58,830 nucleotides of DNA from Afipia birgiae 34632 (GTDB taxonomy: Bacteria; Pseudomonadota; Alphaproteobacteria; Rhizobiales; Xanthobacteraceae), in assembly GCF_000308295.2 (NCBI RefSeq), contig NZ_HG326652.1:1555054-1613883 (forward strand), in the 5' to 3' direction. The notes below the pieces were generated by a model. The model searched no databases. It was not told the DNA's origin and was given only the letters and a program-made list of their open reading frames with translations. Shown in pieces: positions 41,601 to 52,345 of the stretch (its first letter is position 1; each line of letters begins with the position of its first letter). A program made the position numbers and the translations under genes.

Positions 41601-43146
41601 CGCGGTTGACGCCCTTGACCTCGTTGATGATGCGGGTCGCGGTTTCGCCAAGGAATTTCATGTCGAACGGATAGAAGTCGGCGGTCATGCCGTCTGTCGA
41701 TGTCACCGCGCGCAGGCCGACAACGAAGTCATATGTACGACCGTCGCCCATCACGCCGACGGTCTTTACCGGCAGCAGCACGGCGAACGCCTGCCAGATG
41801 GTGTCGTAAAGACCCGCCTTGCGGATCTGGTCAATGTAGACCGCGTCGGCCTCGCGCAGGATGTCGAGCTTCTCGCGGGTGATCTCGCCCGGACAGCGGA
41901 TCGCGAGACCCGGTCCCGGAAACGGATGCCGGCCGACGAACACATCCGGGAGGCCGAGTTCGCGGCCGAGCGCGCGCACTTCGTCCTTGAACAGTTCGCG
42001 CAGCGGCTCGACCAGCTTCATGTTCATGCGCGCGGGCAAGCCGCCGACATTGTGATGCGACTTGATCGTCACCGACGGACCGCCGGTGAACGACACGCTT
42101 TCGATTACGTCGGGATAGAGCGTGCCCTGTGCGAGAAAATCCGCGCCGCCGATTTTCTTCGCTTCCGCATCGAACACGTCGATGAACAAACGCCCGATGG
42201 TCTTGCGCTTCACTTCCGGATCGGTAACGCCGTCGAGCTCGCCGAGGAATGTCTTTGAGGCGTCAACGTGAACCAGCGGAATGTTGTAGTGATGCCGGAA
42301 CAGATCGACGACGGTCTTGGCCTCGTCCTTGCGCAGCATGCCGTGATCGACAAACACGCAGGTGAGCTGATCACCGATGGCCTCGTGAATCAGGATCGCG
42401 GCCACGGATGAATCGACGCCGCCCGACAGGCCGCAGATCACCTTGCCCTTGCCGATCTGCGCGCGGATCTTCTCGATCGCTTCCTCGCGGAAGGCGCGCA
42501 TGGTCCAGTCGCCTTTCAGCCCTGCGACCTTGCGCACGAAATTCTTGATCAGCTTCGCGCCATCCGGCGTATGCACCACCTCGGGGTGAAACTGCATGGC
42601 GTAGAACTTGCGCTTGTCGTCGGCGATCACCGAGATCGGCGAACCCGGCGCCTTGGCCACGCCGCGGAAACCGTCCGGCAGCTTGGTGACGCGGTCACCG
42701 TGGCTCATCCAGACGTAATGCTTTTCGCCGATTTTCCAGACATCGTCGAACAGCGCGCAGTTATCGGTGACCTCGATCAGTGCGCGGCCGAACTCGCGGT
42801 GATGACCGGCCTCGACCGTGCCGCCGAGCTGCTGCGCCATGGTCTGTTCGCCGTAGCAGATACCGAGCACCGGCACGCCAGCGGTGAGGATCGACATCGG
42901 CGCGGACGGCGCATCCTGATCGAGCACGGAGGCCGGGCCGCCGGAGAGAATCACGGCCTTGGGCTGCATCGCCTTGAAGGCCGCTTCGGCCTTCTGGAAC
43001 GGCACGATCTCGGAGTAGACACCCTCCTCGCGGACACGCCGCGCGATCAGCTGCGTCACCTGGGAGCCGAAATCGACGATGAGAATCTTTTCGTGAGCGG
43101 CCGCCACATCGGGCGTCGCTGGAGCGGTCTGGCTGTGTGCTGTCAT
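41551..43146 (-). CDS. guaA: GMP synthase (glutamine-hydrolysing)
   Basis: This 531-residue enzyme makes GMP from XMP, ATP and glutamine. The N-terminal class I amidotransferase has the nucleophile loop [10 protein letters not shown] and MQFHPEV. The ATP-pyrophosphatase domain has the P-loop [12 protein letters not shown]. The C-terminal dimer domain ends KPPGTIEWE. It is full-length, so the ICE left the coding end intact or rebuilt it. Confidence 0.97.
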   Translation of the reverse strand: MTAHSQTAPATPDVAAAHEKILIVDFGSQVTQLIARRVREEGVYSEIVPFQKAEAAFKAMQPKAVILSGGPASVLDQDAPSAPMSILTAGVPVLGICYGEQTMAQQLGGTVEAGHHREFGRALIEVTDNCALFDDVWKIGEKHYVWMSHGDRVTKLPDGFRGVAKAPGSPISVIADDKRKFYAMQFHPEVVHTPDGAKLIKNFVRKVAGLKGDWTMRAFREEAIEKIRAQIGKGKVICGLSGGVDSSVAAILIHEAIGDQLTCVFVDHGMLRKDEAKTVVDLFRHHYNIPLVHVDASKTFLGELDGVTDPEVKRKTIGRLFIDVFDAEAKKIGGADFLAQGTLYPDVIESVSFTGGPSVTIKSHHNVGGLPARMNMKLVEPLRELFKDEVRALGRELGLPDVFVGRHPFPGPGLAIRCPGEITREKLDILREADAVYIDQIRKAGLYDTIWQAFAVLLPVKTVGVMGDGRTYDFVVGLRAVTSTDGMTADFYPFDMKFLGETATRIINEVKGVNRVVYDVTSKPPGTIEWE

Positions 43147-43249
43147 GGAGAGGAAATACGCGACAGGGGACGGAGTCGCAACCCCGGATCGCCTGCAAAA
43201 CCGGGCTTATCGGCAGGTTTTGGGGCGGCAAGCCACGTCCCTCAACCTC

Positions 43250-43368
43250 GTCGTCCCGGCGAAGGCCGGGACCCATAACCACCAGATTCTCAATTGAGCA
43301 GAATGGTTGGACTTTCACGTGCAAAAGCACTGACAGGGATGATGGGTCCCGGCCTTCGCCGGGACGAC
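43250..43368. repeat. Palindromic intergenic repeat, copy A
   Basis: Two arms of 27 bp (43,250-43,276 and 43,342-43,368) are perfect reverse complements, each itself a GTCCCGGC...GCCGGGAC hairpin, about 119 bp end to end. It lies between guaA and the methyltransferase. Copies B and C of the same design lie at 53.9-54.0 and 58.6-58.8 kb. Confidence 0.85.
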
Positions 43369-43382
43369 ATGAAATCTTCTAT

Positions 43383-44681
43383 CTAGCCCCGCCTGAGAAC
43401 CGACACAAAGAACCCGTCCGTCCCGGTCCGGCGCGGGGTCATCAACAGCCCTTCCGGCGATTGCAGCGTGGCGGCGGTGAAGTCATCAGCCTTGTCCCAC
43501 AACACCGATGCGACCTGTGTCGGCGGAACCACCGTGTAGTCCGGATGGCGGTTCGTGAAACCGCGCACCTGCTCGTTGTTCTCCTGCGGCAGGACAGAAC
43601 AGGTGATGTAGGCGATCCGTCCGCCGGGCTTCACCAGACCAGCCGCGCGATCCAGCACGGCGATCTGATCCTTGGTGCGAACCTCCAGCGCGCCGGGGCG
43701 CATGCGCCATTTGGCATCCGGATTACGCCGCCACGTTCCGGTGCCGGTACATGGCGCGTCGATCACCACGAGATCGGCCGACGCCTTGATGTCGGAGAGC
43801 GTATCGTCCGGGCCTCTCGGCGTGCGCACGTCAGCATTGTGAATGCCCGCGCGCGACAGCCGCTCGTGAATCGGCGCAAGCTGACGCTTGTCATGATCCG
43901 TCGCGACAAGCCGACCCTTGCCCTGCATCATCGCGGCAAGGGCCAGCGTTTTTCCGCCTGCCCCTGCGCACATGTCGATGACCTGCTCGCCGGGCTTCGC
44001 GCCGGTCAGGAATGCGGCCAGTTGCGAACCTTCGTCCTGCACCTCGACGCCGCCCTTGATGAAAGCCTCCTCGGAGTGAATCCCAGGATTGCGCGCGTCC
44101 GCCCCGAGATCGATCCGCAATCCCCACGGCGACCACGGCGTCGCCTTCGCGCCAAGATGCTTCATCGAAGCGAGCACCTTCTCGTGCTTTGCCTTCAGCG
44201 TGTTGACGCGCAGGTCGAGCGGCGCGCGGCTGGCCATCGCGACCGCTTCCTCCGCCCGCGCATCGCCGAACACAGCGGCAAGCTGGGGGTCGAGCCATTC
44301 CGGATAATCTCCGGCAATGTGCGCTGGCGCATCCTTCAGGCTGCGCGAGGTGAACGCGGCGCGCTCAAGGTCCGTCAACGGCTCAGGCGCGAAGCGTCCG
44401 CCGTCGCACAACGCCGCGACGGCATCGACGTCCAGCCCGCGCTCCAGCTTGAGCATGCCAAGCAACCGCGCGCGCGGCGTGCCGGCATCCATCAGCCACG
44501 CTGACGAATCCCTGCGGCGCAGCACATCGAACACCAGCCCCGCGATGGCGGCACGATCGCCGGAACCCGCGAAGCGGTGCGCAGTGCCCCACTCCTTCAG
44601 CGCATTCGGCGCCGGGATACGCTGCGCATCGATGGCGCCCAAAATCTCAATGGCTGCGGACAGCCGCGCGGCAGGCGTCAT
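43383..44681 (-). CDS. RsmB/NOP2-family rRNA cytosine-C5 methyltransferase
   Basis: This 432-residue protein has an N-terminal NusB-like helical region and a SAM-dependent RNA methyltransferase core: VEVQDEGSQLAAF, VIDMCAGAGGKTLALAAMMQGKG (motif I), DAPCTGTGTWRRNPDAKW (motif IV Cys) and ITCSVLPQENNEQV (motif VI catalytic Cys). It probably makes m5C in 16S rRNA, though members vary in target. It is followed 24 bp upstream by a MAPEG gene. Confidence 0.92.
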   Translation of the reverse strand: MTPAARLSAAIEILGAIDAQRIPAPNALKEWGTAHRFAGSGDRAAIAGLVFDVLRRRDSSAWLMDAGTPRARLLGMLKLERGLDVDAVAALCDGGRFAPEPLTDLERAAFTSRSLKDAPAHIAGDYPEWLDPQLAAVFGDARAEEAVAMASRAPLDLRVNTLKAKHEKVLASMKHLGAKATPWSPWGLRIDLGADARNPGIHSEEAFIKGGVEVQDEGSQLAAFLTGAKPGEQVIDMCAGAGGKTLALAAMMQGKGRLVATDHDKRQLAPIHERLSRAGIHNADVRTPRGPDDTLSDIKASADLVVIDAPCTGTGTWRRNPDAKWRMRPGALEVRTKDQIAVLDRAAGLVKPGGRIAYITCSVLPQENNEQVRGFTNRHPDYTVVPPTQVASVLWDKADDFTAATLQSPEGLLMTPRRTGTDGFFVSVLRRG

Positions 44682-44705
44682 GATGATCTTTCAGAATTGA
44701 AGGTG

Positions 44706-45128
44706 TCAGATCGCGAGCAGTATCTTGAGCGCGAAATAGACCCACATGATGAGAAGGACAAGCGCGCCGGCGGCGAAAGCCGAGAAGCGTGCCTTCAGGT
44801 TGTTCGAGGTGGCGTAGATGCCGGCATGAATGTAGCGCGTCACCACAAACACCCACGACAGCAGCACAGTGATGAGATCGGCCTGCCGCAGCGGCAGCGC
44901 AATGGCGATCAGTGCGAAAAACAGCACCGGCAATTCGAACTGGTTGGAATAGGCATTGCTGACCTGGGCTGTCTTGGTGGGCCACGCTTTCTGGCCGACG
45001 GCGATCTCCGATACCCGGACTTCACGGTTCTTGATCGCACCCGTGCGGACCGTAAACATCCTGAACATCAGGATGAAGGACAGCAGAACCAGCATGAAGA
45101 CCGGCAACAGAACCATTTGAAGTGACAT
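44706..45128 (-). CDS. MAPEG-family membrane protein
   Basis: This 140-residue protein with four membrane helices has the MAPEG core AYSNQFELPVLFFALIAIALPLRQAD and RYIHAGIYATSNN. Eukaryotic members act in glutathione and eicosanoid metabolism; most bacterial ones have no assigned role. Confidence 0.88.
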   Translation of the reverse strand: MSLQMVLLPVFMLVLLSFILMFRMFTVRTGAIKNREVRVSEIAVGQKAWPTKTAQVSNAYSNQFELPVLFFALIAIALPLRQADLITVLLSWVFVVTRYIHAGIYATSNNLKARFSAFAAGALVLLIMWVYFALKILLAI

Positions 45129-45287
45129 AAAAAATCCCCCGGATGCGCATGCAATCTCCTCGCTATAGCCGCCCCCTCCCGCCCTGACAATTGTCTCGAC
45201 GGTCTGTGAACCGGCTCACAGACAGAAACGACCAATACCCAGAAGGTTCCGTCGCAAAGGTCGACGGAGCCGTACTCGGGTGCTGAG

Positions 45288-45989
45288 ATGCTCTACGTTC
45301 TCGCTATTCTCGCTGGGTTTGCAGGCGCGTTCGGCGGCTGGGTGGTCGGCCTTGTGGCCGCAACCGCAGCCGGAATTGGCGCCACCTCCACCGACAACGT
45401 GACGGCGCTCTTTGTCATTGGCCCGCTGGCCGCGATGGCCGGGTTCATCACCGCGGTTGTACTCACGCTCATAATCAAGGGCGATGTCCGGACGTTCCGT
45501 GGCGTCGCCATCCGTAGCCTTGGCGTCGTCCTGATGATCGGCGCACTGGCCGCGGGCGCTTACAGTCTGCGTGCCGCCGCGTTCAAGCATCTTGGATTAA
45601 TGGCCCAGGCGCCCGCCGTGGAATTTGAAATCCGGCTGCCGCGGACGGCGGCGAACGCCGACCTGAAGCGCGAAGCGCAGGTCGAACTGCTCACCGACCA
45701 GAACCAGACGCTTGCGCGGATCGATGACGCCCTCCGTGCGACCGACGACGGGCGCGCAGTGTTGCGCGGCTCCGTTCCGCTGAAATTCCGCACCGCAGAC
45801 AGAATAGTCATCCTTAGCCTGCCCGGCCAGGCGCCGCGCGCCTTCAAGCTGCGGCTGCCGCCCAATCCGAGCCCGTCGGATGACTTCGGGCCGTGGCACA
45901 TGGTCGATCGTGTGGTTGCGGGTGGACGCATCGAGATTGCGCGCGGCTTGCCCGACGACAGCTTCGCCATCCGTTACCGCGTGCTGTGA
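45288..45989 (+). CDS. Hypothetical protein with three N-terminal membrane helices
   Basis: This is a 233-residue protein. Three hydrophobic stretches (LYVLAILAGFAGAFGGWVVGLVAA; ALFVIGPLAAMAGFITAVVLTLII; IRSLGVVLMIGALAAGAYSL) are followed by a soluble domain of about 120 residues (VEFEIRLPRTAANADLKREAQVELLTDQ). The domain looks beta-rich and periplasmic. I do not recognise a family. It stands alone, convergent with the oxidoreductase gene across a terminator. Confidence 0.75.
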   Translation: MLYVLAILAGFAGAFGGWVVGLVAATAAGIGATSTDNVTALFVIGPLAAMAGFITAVVLTLIIKGDVRTFRGVAIRSLGVVLMIGALAAGAYSLRAAAFKHLGLMAQAPAVEFEIRLPRTAANADLKREAQVELLTDQNQTLARIDDALRATDDGRAVLRGSVPLKFRTADRIVILSLPGQAPRAFKLRLPPNPSPSDDFGPWHMVDRVVAGGRIEIARGLPDDSFAIRYRVL

Positions 45990-46065
45990 GGCACCGGCCT
46001 AGAGATTTTCATCACCGAACCATTTTTAACAGCACGTATTTCATCACGTAACAATTTTCCCTTTG

Positions 46066-46102
46066 TTTCCTTCACCTGCCCTGCACGGACAGGTGAAGGA
46101 AA
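46066..46102. terminator. Bidirectional hairpin terminator
   Basis: TTTCCTTCACCTG (46,066-46,078) and its exact reverse complement (46,090-46,102) flank an 11-base loop between two convergent genes, with a T-rich stretch on the left side. Confidence 0.7.
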
Positions 46103-46111
46103 GCCGGGCTC

Positions 46112-47146
46112 TCAGATCTTGTCGGGTCCGACGCGCACGAGCTGCTTGCCGAAGTTGGCGCCTTTGAGCAGGCCCATGAACGCTGCAGGCGCGCTATCGA
46201 TGCCCTCGGTCACGAATTCGCGGTGCTTGAGCTTCCCTTCGCGCAGCCACTGCGGCATGTCGCGGATGAAGTCCGGATACATCGCAGCAAAGTCGCGAAC
46301 GATGAAGCCACGGAAATTCAGCCGCTTGACCAGAATGGCGCGCATGATCGAGTTGGCCCATTTCGGAGTGGGCGTATCCTTGCCGAAGATGGTGTTGTAG
46401 TCGGCGATCAGACCGCACACCGGAATGCGCGCGAAATCGTTGAGGCGCGGAAACACCGCTTCGAACACCTTGCCGCCGACGTTCTCGAAATAGACGTCGA
46501 TACCTTTCGGGCAAGCCTCCTTGAGCTTCGCTGCAAGGTCTGGATCGCGATGGTCGAGACACTCGTCAAAGCCGAGCTCGTTCTTGACGTAATCGCACTT
46601 CTCCTTGCCGCCCGCGATGCCGACCGCGCGCGCGCCCTTGATCTTCGCAATCTGCCCGACTGCCGAACCCACCGCGCCGGACGCCGCCGCCACCACGACG
46701 GTCTCGCCGGCCTTCGGCTTGCCGATCTCAAGCAGGCCCGTATAGGCCGTCATGCCCGGCATGCCGAGCACGCCGACGGCCGTTGAAATCGGTGCGATCT
46801 TCGGATCGACCTTGCGCAATCCCTTGCCGTCCGACAGCGCATATTGCTGCCAGCCGGTATGCGCGAGAACGAAGTCGCCCTTTGCAAAACCCGGGTTGTT
46901 GGAAGCCACGACCTCGCAAACCGTACCGCCTTCCATCACGCCGCCGATCGGCACCGGCGCGGAGTATGACGGACCGTCATCCATGCGCCCGCGCATGTAA
47001 GGGTCGAGCGACAGCCAGATCGTGCGCAGCAGGAGCTGCCCCTCACCAGGCGTCGGCACGGCATAGTCTTCAAGACGAAAATCGCTTGGCTTCGGTTCAC
47101 CGACCGGACGGGCGGCGAGAACGATACGCTTGGCTGACTGGGACAT
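46112..47146 (-). CDS. NADP-dependent medium-chain reductase (PTGR/CurA-like)
   Basis: This 344-residue zinc-free MDR enzyme reduces activated C=C bonds of enones. It has LDPYMRGRMDD, the nucleotide site AASGAVGSAVGQIAKIKGARAVGIAGG, and FENVGGKVFEAVFPRLN, all typical of leukotriene B4 dehydrogenase/CurA-type proteins. A detoxifying role is likely, while the natural substrate is unknown. Confidence 0.9.
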   Translation of the reverse strand: MSQSAKRIVLAARPVGEPKPSDFRLEDYAVPTPGEGQLLLRTIWLSLDPYMRGRMDDGPSYSAPVPIGGVMEGGTVCEVVASNNPGFAKGDFVLAHTGWQQYALSDGKGLRKVDPKIAPISTAVGVLGMPGMTAYTGLLEIGKPKAGETVVVAAASGAVGSAVGQIAKIKGARAVGIAGGKEKCDYVKNELGFDECLDHRDPDLAAKLKEACPKGIDVYFENVGGKVFEAVFPRLNDFARIPVCGLIADYNTIFGKDTPTPKWANSIMRAILVKRLNFRGFIVRDFAAMYPDFIRDMPQWLREGKLKHREFVTEGIDSAPAAFMGLLKGANFGKQLVRVGPDKI

Positions 47147-47283
47147 GGTGTTTCCTCGGTTTCTTTATGAGCGTGAACGCTATTTAGCCGAGAGAACAGC
47201 GCATGGCCATGTGCACCGATGCGCGAAGGACGGCATGACATCCATACCGTCCTCCGTTTTAAACAGAATCGACGTCGCAGCCT

Positions 47284-47907
47284 TCAGGCAGTGAGCTTCG
47301 CCAGCGCCTTGTCGAAGGCTGCGGCTGCGCTTGGCAGGTCCTTGAAGGCGAGGCCGCTGTCAGCAGGCTGCTTCTGCTTGTCCGTCGCCGACGGGCGGAT
47401 TTCGGCAACTGGTTTTCCGCCTTCGAGAAACGCCTTCGGCGCGATGACATGGAATTCGTGGTCGTCCGCTGGCGCATCCTTCAGCAGAAAGACTCCGAGG
47501 TAAGCCGTGCTGTCACCACGGCGATAGGAAATGTAGCGCTCGATAGCCACCGAGCCATCGCGCTGCATACCGCCCAGCTTGGCGTAGCCTTTCGAATCCA
47601 GCAGCCGATGCGCCTTGAAGCCCTTCACGCCCTCGGACTTCGCTTTCGCGGTTTCCTCAGAGAGATCGTACTTGCCCGCAACCTCCTTGCCGATCTCGGC
47701 AAGCTGCGCGGACATATCATGCTCGAACTCTTTAAGTTCGGAGCGTGGCTTCGACGCCTTGCGCGGCTTGGCGGCGTTGCGCTTGTCGAGTTCTGCCCTG
47801 CACTTCTCCGCAACATCGGCGACTGATTTACGCTCCGCATTGGTCAGCAGGTTTTTCAGGTCCTGATCCGAGAGCGCGGTGATCCTGTCATCTGTCCAGT
47901 CAACCAT
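47284..47907 (-). CDS. Hypothetical conserved protein
   Basis: This 207-residue, soluble, Lys/Ala-rich protein (MVDWTDDRITALSDQDLKNLLTNAERKS; later MQRDGSVAIERYISYRRGDSTAYLGVFLL) has no signal peptide or membrane segment. Well-formed codon use and an uncrowded position argue that it is real. I do not recognise a family. The 188 bp between it and guaB show no gene. Confidence 0.7.
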   Translation of the reverse strand: MVDWTDDRITALSDQDLKNLLTNAERKSVADVAEKCRAELDKRNAAKPRKASKPRSELKEFEHDMSAQLAEIGKEVAGKYDLSEETAKAKSEGVKGFKAHRLLDSKGYAKLGGMQRDGSVAIERYISYRRGDSTAYLGVFLLKDAPADDHEFHVIAPKAFLEGGKPVAEIRPSATDKQKQPADSGLAFKDLPSAAAAFDKALAKLTA

Positions 47908-48095
47908 GGTGTTCTTCTTTTCCGAGATGTTGCGAACATTGTGGCCGGGTTCGCTGCCGGTTCAATGAACTTGGGATGCGCCTCAAACGCGCACGAACTG
48001 CGCGTGCAGGCCGCATTGCGCGAAGTTTAAGATAAATACCGCGCAATCGTAGCGTGTTTTGACAGCCCGTTGGGGCCGAAATTGGACGAAGGTGT

Positions 48096-49661
<1,566 letters not shown>

Positions 49662-49717
49662 TTATGCGTCGCTCGAATCGAAGCCCATCGGTAGGGTTGG
49701 CGGTGGTCGATAGCATG

Positions 49718-49796
49718 CTCGTGTGGTCGTTCGCAAGTCCGCATCATCATTCCACAGCACCTCCATTTGCGGACTTGCGAACGGAAACCACACGAG
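49718..49796. repeat. Long inverted repeat upstream of guaB
   Basis: A 25-base arm (49,718-49,742) is matched by 49,769-49,796 in reverse complement, perfect except for a three-base insertion, with a 26-base loop. It lies about 130 bp upstream of the guaB start. It could be a control structure or a mobile-repeat remnant. Confidence 0.7.
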
Positions 49797-49820
49797 AATC
49801 ATAGCTTCTAGTGCCCCTTT

Positions 49821-49873
49821 GAATCCGAAGTTCGCTACGGAAGGCGCTGCAAAATGAAGCGAACTTCGGATTC
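49821..49873. repeat. Perfect 16-bp inverted repeat upstream of guaB
   Basis: GAATCCGAAGTTCGCT (49,821-49,836) pairs exactly with 49,858-49,873 around a 21-base loop. It is unrelated in sequence to the hairpin just before it. The region 49,874-49,983 holds nothing else I can support. Confidence 0.7.
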
Positions 49874-49983
49874 AGGACACTCGGATGACGTTTCAAAGCA
49901 TTTCGCGCTGAAATCAGCGGTTTTTACGCATGGGACACCTGCAAAAGGCCCTCTAACAGCGGTCTTTTCCACACAGAGGCGCT

Positions 49984-50142
49984 TCAGGAGCGATAAACCG
50001 ATACTCGGCCGATCTGTAGTTCGTCCGCAATCTCTGTTGGGCCAAGTCCTGTAGCGTGCAACTCAAGAACTTTCGCACGATCTATGGATGGCTTGCGTCC
50101 AGTGTAGCCACTCCGCGCCTTCGCTTGGACGAACTGCGCGGC
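49984..50142 (-). pseudogene. C-terminal remnant of a serine resolvase
   Basis: The frame reads FVQAKARSGYTGRKPSIDRAKVLELHATGLGPTEIADELQIGRVSVYRS then stop. This is the helix-turn-helix tail of a Hin/Tn3-type resolvase. The catalytic N-terminal domain is missing, so it is a scar of a transposon or integron-like element beside the arsenic genes. Confidence 0.82.
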
Positions 50143-50244
50143 CTTCATAGATGAACAACAGCGGCTTAGCCGGATGCTTCGAGCAGACTCCGCGCATTTA
50201 GTTCGGCCAGGGATTGTCAGCAACGGCCACGGCCTGTAGTTTCT

Positions 50245-50272
50245 ATTTTGATATTTATAGGACTATCAAAAT
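50245..50272 (+). promoter_or_regulatory. arsR operator
   Basis: ATTTTGATA (50,245-50,253) and its reverse complement (50,264-50,272) flank 10 bases and end exactly at the arsR start codon, a usual place for an ArsR site. Confidence 0.6.
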
Positions 50273-50623
50273 ATGTTTGAGAGCCAAGCAGTGTTGGGAT
50301 TTGGGGCGCTTGCTCAAGAAACCCGCCTGCGCATTCTGCGCGTGCTGGTGCGAGCCGGGCCTGACGGTCGCGCGGCTGGCGACATTGCAAACGCTGTCGG
50401 CGTGTCCGCCTCGAACGTGTCCTTTCATTTGAAAGAACTCGAACGCGCGGGCCTCGTCACTCAGCGCCGTGAAGCTCGTTCCATTATCTACGCCGCTGCC
50501 TATGTCGGTATCGGCGACCTCATCCGCTTTCTGATGCAGGACTGCTGCTCGGGTCATCCCGCCATTTGCGCGCCACCGCTCACAGCCCCGTGCTGCCCTG
50601 CCGATGCAACAAGCGCGACCTGA
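50273..50623 (+). CDS. arsR: ArsR-family arsenic-type repressor
   Basis: This 116-residue winged-helix repressor begins LGFGALAQETRLRILRVLVRAG and has the recognition helix region GVSASNVSFHLKELERAGLVTQRRE. A Cys-rich tail (MQDCCSGHPAICAPP and PCCPADA) probably forms the arsenite site, as in C-terminal-cysteine ArsR types. It overlaps the remnant aqpS start (TGATG). Confidence 0.88.
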   Translation: MFESQAVLGFGALAQETRLRILRVLVRAGPDGRAAGDIANAVGVSASNVSFHLKELERAGLVTQRREARSIIYAAAYVGIGDLIRFLMQDCCSGHPAICAPPLTAPCCPADATSAT

Positions 50624-50966
50624 TGTTCGACCTCCCACTGCTAGCGCTTTCCCTAAAGGTGCGCACAGGCCACGCGCAATGGCTCGCGGAAGCCGTGGCC
50701 GCATTAGAATGCTAACAATTTTGGGCAGCCTTCGCTTTCGGCGTACTGCATTGCCGTGGCTCGTTAGCCTCTACATGGTTGCTGCTTACTGGTTCACAGC
50801 ATCAACCTCGTTTGCAAACCCAGCAGTCGCGCGGAGCCTGACAAATACCTTTGCAGGTATTCGACCTCTCGACCTTCCGGGTTTTGTCACCGCCGGGATA
50901 ATCGGCGCTGTTGTCGCGCTCATGTTGGCAAACTGGCTCCTCAACGCAGCAACCTTCGATGGATAA
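50623..50966 (+). pseudogene. Remnant of an arsenic-associated aquaglyceroporin (AqpS-like)
   Basis: From ATG 50,623 the sequence reads MFDLPLLALSLKVRTGHAQWLAEAVAALE, then, after a slip near 50,710, LTILGSLRFRRTALPWLVSLYMVAAYWFTASTSFANPAVARSLTNTFAGIRP. The latter is the second half of an aquaporin, with the second NPA box. The first half, with the first NPA box, is deleted. In rhizobial ars operons arsR is followed by aqpS, which lets arsenite leave the cell. Confidence 0.78.
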
Positions 50967-52137
50967 GCAAAAGCTCGCCGTCATCTTGCCACTAGGCCTC
51001 ACACAGACAATCGCTTGGGCATCGACCTATTATCTACCTGCAATTCTGGCTCGACCAATAGCGACTGAGCTAGATGTGCCTTCAAGCTACATCTACGCAG
51101 CATTAACCGGCGCGCTTATCATCGCGGGCCTGCTTGGGCCCCGGGTTGGCGGCGCGATTGACAGGGTTGGAGGCCGCGAACTGCTGTGCATCTCCAATGT
51201 CTTGTTTGCTCTGGGCCTGCTAGTTCTCGGCTTATCGCACGGGCCGCTGCTATTGGTGCTGGCGTGGGCGCTGCTCGGCGTCGGTATGGGGCTCGGTCTC
51301 TACGAAGCCGCGTTCGCAACCTTGACGCGGTACTACGGTTCACAGGCACGTTCAGCAATTACCGGCATCACCATCATTGCTGGCTTCGCGAGCACGGTAG
51401 GATGGCCGCTTACAACCGTTATTGAATCCCATTATGGCTGGCGCGTTGCCTGCTTCTCGTGGGCCTGCGTGCATATTGTGCTCGCGCTGCCACTGAATCT
51501 TTGGCTGCCGCGCTTTACGAAAACGGCGCATGTCGAAGCGATCGCCGATGATAGCCCTGTCCACACGAAGGCGACGGAGCTGCGCGCCATGGTGCTTATA
51601 GGGTATGTATTCGCCGCTACGGGTTTGATCAGTGTCGGGCTGTCGGCATTGCTGCCGTTACTCCTCATCGAACTCGGTGCCACCCCTGCGGTTGCATTGC
51701 TGTCGGCAACATTGGTTGGCCCGGCGCAGGTTGCCGCGCGCATCGTCGAGGCGAGCCTGTTGAAGAAGCTTCACCCCGTAACGTCCACGAGAATAGCTAC
51801 GCTGGCCCATCCTCTTGGCGCAGTTTTGGTTGCTTTTGGCGGTCCGGTTGTCGCGCCGGTATTTGCCGTGCTGTATGGCGCTGGCAATGGCGTTCTAACG
51901 ATTGCTCGCGGGACACTGCCTCTCGCTGTCTTCGGTCCAGCCGGCTACGGACGGCGTGTTGGCCTGCTCGCCATGCCTGCGCGTATCACTGGCGCAGCTG
52001 CGCCGCTGACACTTGGCCTTGCTATCGAGCATTTCGGCATCCACGTGCTTTGGATAACCAGCGCGATCTCACTCTCAGCATTTGTCGCGCTGATGCTATT
52101 TTCAACAAAACCCGTCTCAAGCCAATCTTCAGCCTAA
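50959..52137 (+). CDS. MFS transporter of the arsenic locus
   Basis: This is a 392-residue, 12-helix major facilitator. The ATG at 50,959 overlaps the aqpS remnant stop by 8 bp, so it was part of the ars operon. Segments include LGLTQTIAWASTYYLPAILARPIATELDVPSSYIYAAL and GPRVGGAIDRVGGRELL. MFS proteins in such operons (for example ArsK or ArsJ types) export arsenite or organoarsenicals; this one is a candidate only. 52,138-52,339 holds no gene. Confidence 0.8.
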   Translation: MDKQKLAVILPLGLTQTIAWASTYYLPAILARPIATELDVPSSYIYAALTGALIIAGLLGPRVGGAIDRVGGRELLCISNVLFALGLLVLGLSHGPLLLVLAWALLGVGMGLGLYEAAFATLTRYYGSQARSAITGITIIAGFASTVGWPLTTVIESHYGWRVACFSWACVHIVLALPLNLWLPRFTKTAHVEAIADDSPVHTKATELRAMVLIGYVFAATGLISVGLSALLPLLLIELGATPAVALLSATLVGPAQVAARIVEASLLKKLHPVTSTRIATLAHPLGAVLVAFGGPVVAPVFAVLYGAGNGVLTIARGTLPLAVFGPAGYGRRVGLLAMPARITGAAAPLTLGLAIEHFGIHVLWITSAISLSAFVALMLFSTKPVSSQSSA

Positions 52138-52345
52138 AGCTGACAGGCACGCGGGACTTACTTTTAAGGTTTGCGGTGAGGGGTCGGCAACTCGGCGCTG
52201 CGGTTTTCAGCCATGCAGTTTGGACGTACCCCGTCCCTCTCTTGAAAAGGCGACCTTGCTCCCTGGATTGTGCATGGATTTTGCCCGCATTTGTGTGCCG
52301 ATTGGTGCCAAAACATGCTGATAGGAGCGAGTATGTTATGTGGGC

